Assembly: GCA_910584235.1 (NCBI GenBank)
Contig: CAJTZD010000042.1
Coordinates: forward strand, 1 to 32,925
DNA from: an uncultured Acetatifactor sp.
Lineage (GTDB): Bacteria; Bacillota; Clostridia; Lachnospirales; Lachnospiraceae
Direction of reading: 5' to 3'
Length of the DNA stretch: 32,925 nt
Shown: positions 32,851-32,925 of the stretch, piece after piece
How positions within the stretch are numbered: position 1 is the stretch's first letter
Layout of the letters: every line of letters begins with the position of its first letter
The notes under the pieces: model-generated
What the model was told of the DNA's origin: nothing
The model's input: the letters and a program-made list of their open reading frames with translations, nothing else
Databases searched by the model: none
Program-made: the position numbers and the translations under genes

Positions 32851-32859
32851 ATCATAGCA
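32851..32859 (-). promoter_or_regulatory. Promoter of the glycan operon (extended -10)
   Basis: Minus-strand TGCTATGAT is an extended -10 element with a poor -35 region, right upstream of the palindromic operator. A weak promoter of this type often needs an activator, but no activator site was identified. The remaining sequence up to 32925 shows no gene. Confidence 0.45.
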
Positions 32860-32925
32860 CTTTTCCAAATTCCCGTGTTTAGAAGTTAGCACCATAATCT
32901 TTAGGAGCAGACCGACCCCCAAAAC

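Overview
The window looks like the chromosome of a gut-type Firmicute, most likely a Lachnospiraceae or related Clostridia. The signs are moderately high GC, AGGAG-type ribosome binding sites, OmpR-type signalling, an argCJBD-type arginine pathway, and ABC sugar importers made of binding proteins and two-permease sets without their own ATPase. This assignment is inference from gene style. No rRNA, tRNA, CRISPR array, transposase or phage gene was seen.

Left part (1-2.8 kb, minus strand): an operon of a ComEA-like DNA-binding lipoprotein, an OmpR-family response regulator and the N-terminal part of its sensor kinase, cut by the window edge. It has a good promoter at 2023-2051. Upstream of it lies a small YdcZ-type DMT transporter.

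Middle part (2.8-13.9 kb, minus strand): arginine biosynthesis. argC at 13.4 kb is separated from argJ-argB-argD (7.8-4.2 kb) by five genes with no evident arginine role: Fic protein, PNPOx-like flavoprotein, radical SAM protein, GNAT acetyltransferase and AAA ATPase. An orphan sugar-type binding protein follows argD. argC has a promoter with a near-consensus ARG box just upstream, and its leader carries a degenerate 11-12 bp tandem repeat. The same intergenic region drives, on the plus strand, a FIST-domain sensor and a soluble methyl-accepting chemotaxis protein (13.9-16.0 kb).

Right part (16.1-32.9 kb, minus strand): a compact ten-gene glycan uptake locus bounded by a perfect 18-bp operator palindrome (32827-32844) and a rho-independent terminator (16115-16158). 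In transcription order it encodes: a lipoprotein binding protein; a giant binding protein with two lectin-like modules; a MalF/MalG-type permease pair; an NHL-TPR-YIP1-like membrane protein; a DUF5696-like secreted protein that may be a glycosidase; a second MalF/MalG-type pair; a GH5 lipoprotein with exo-beta-1,3-glucanase signatures; and a glutaminase-A-like (DUF4965/DUF1793) protein. Hairpins and a terminator-like stem between the first and second genes suggest that the first binding protein is made in excess. This locus is the best candidate for an undescribed system. The likely picture is an extracellular glucan or other beta-linked glycan that is captured, trimmed at the surface, imported by one or two ABC importers sharing an ATPase encoded elsewhere, and finished in the cytoplasm.
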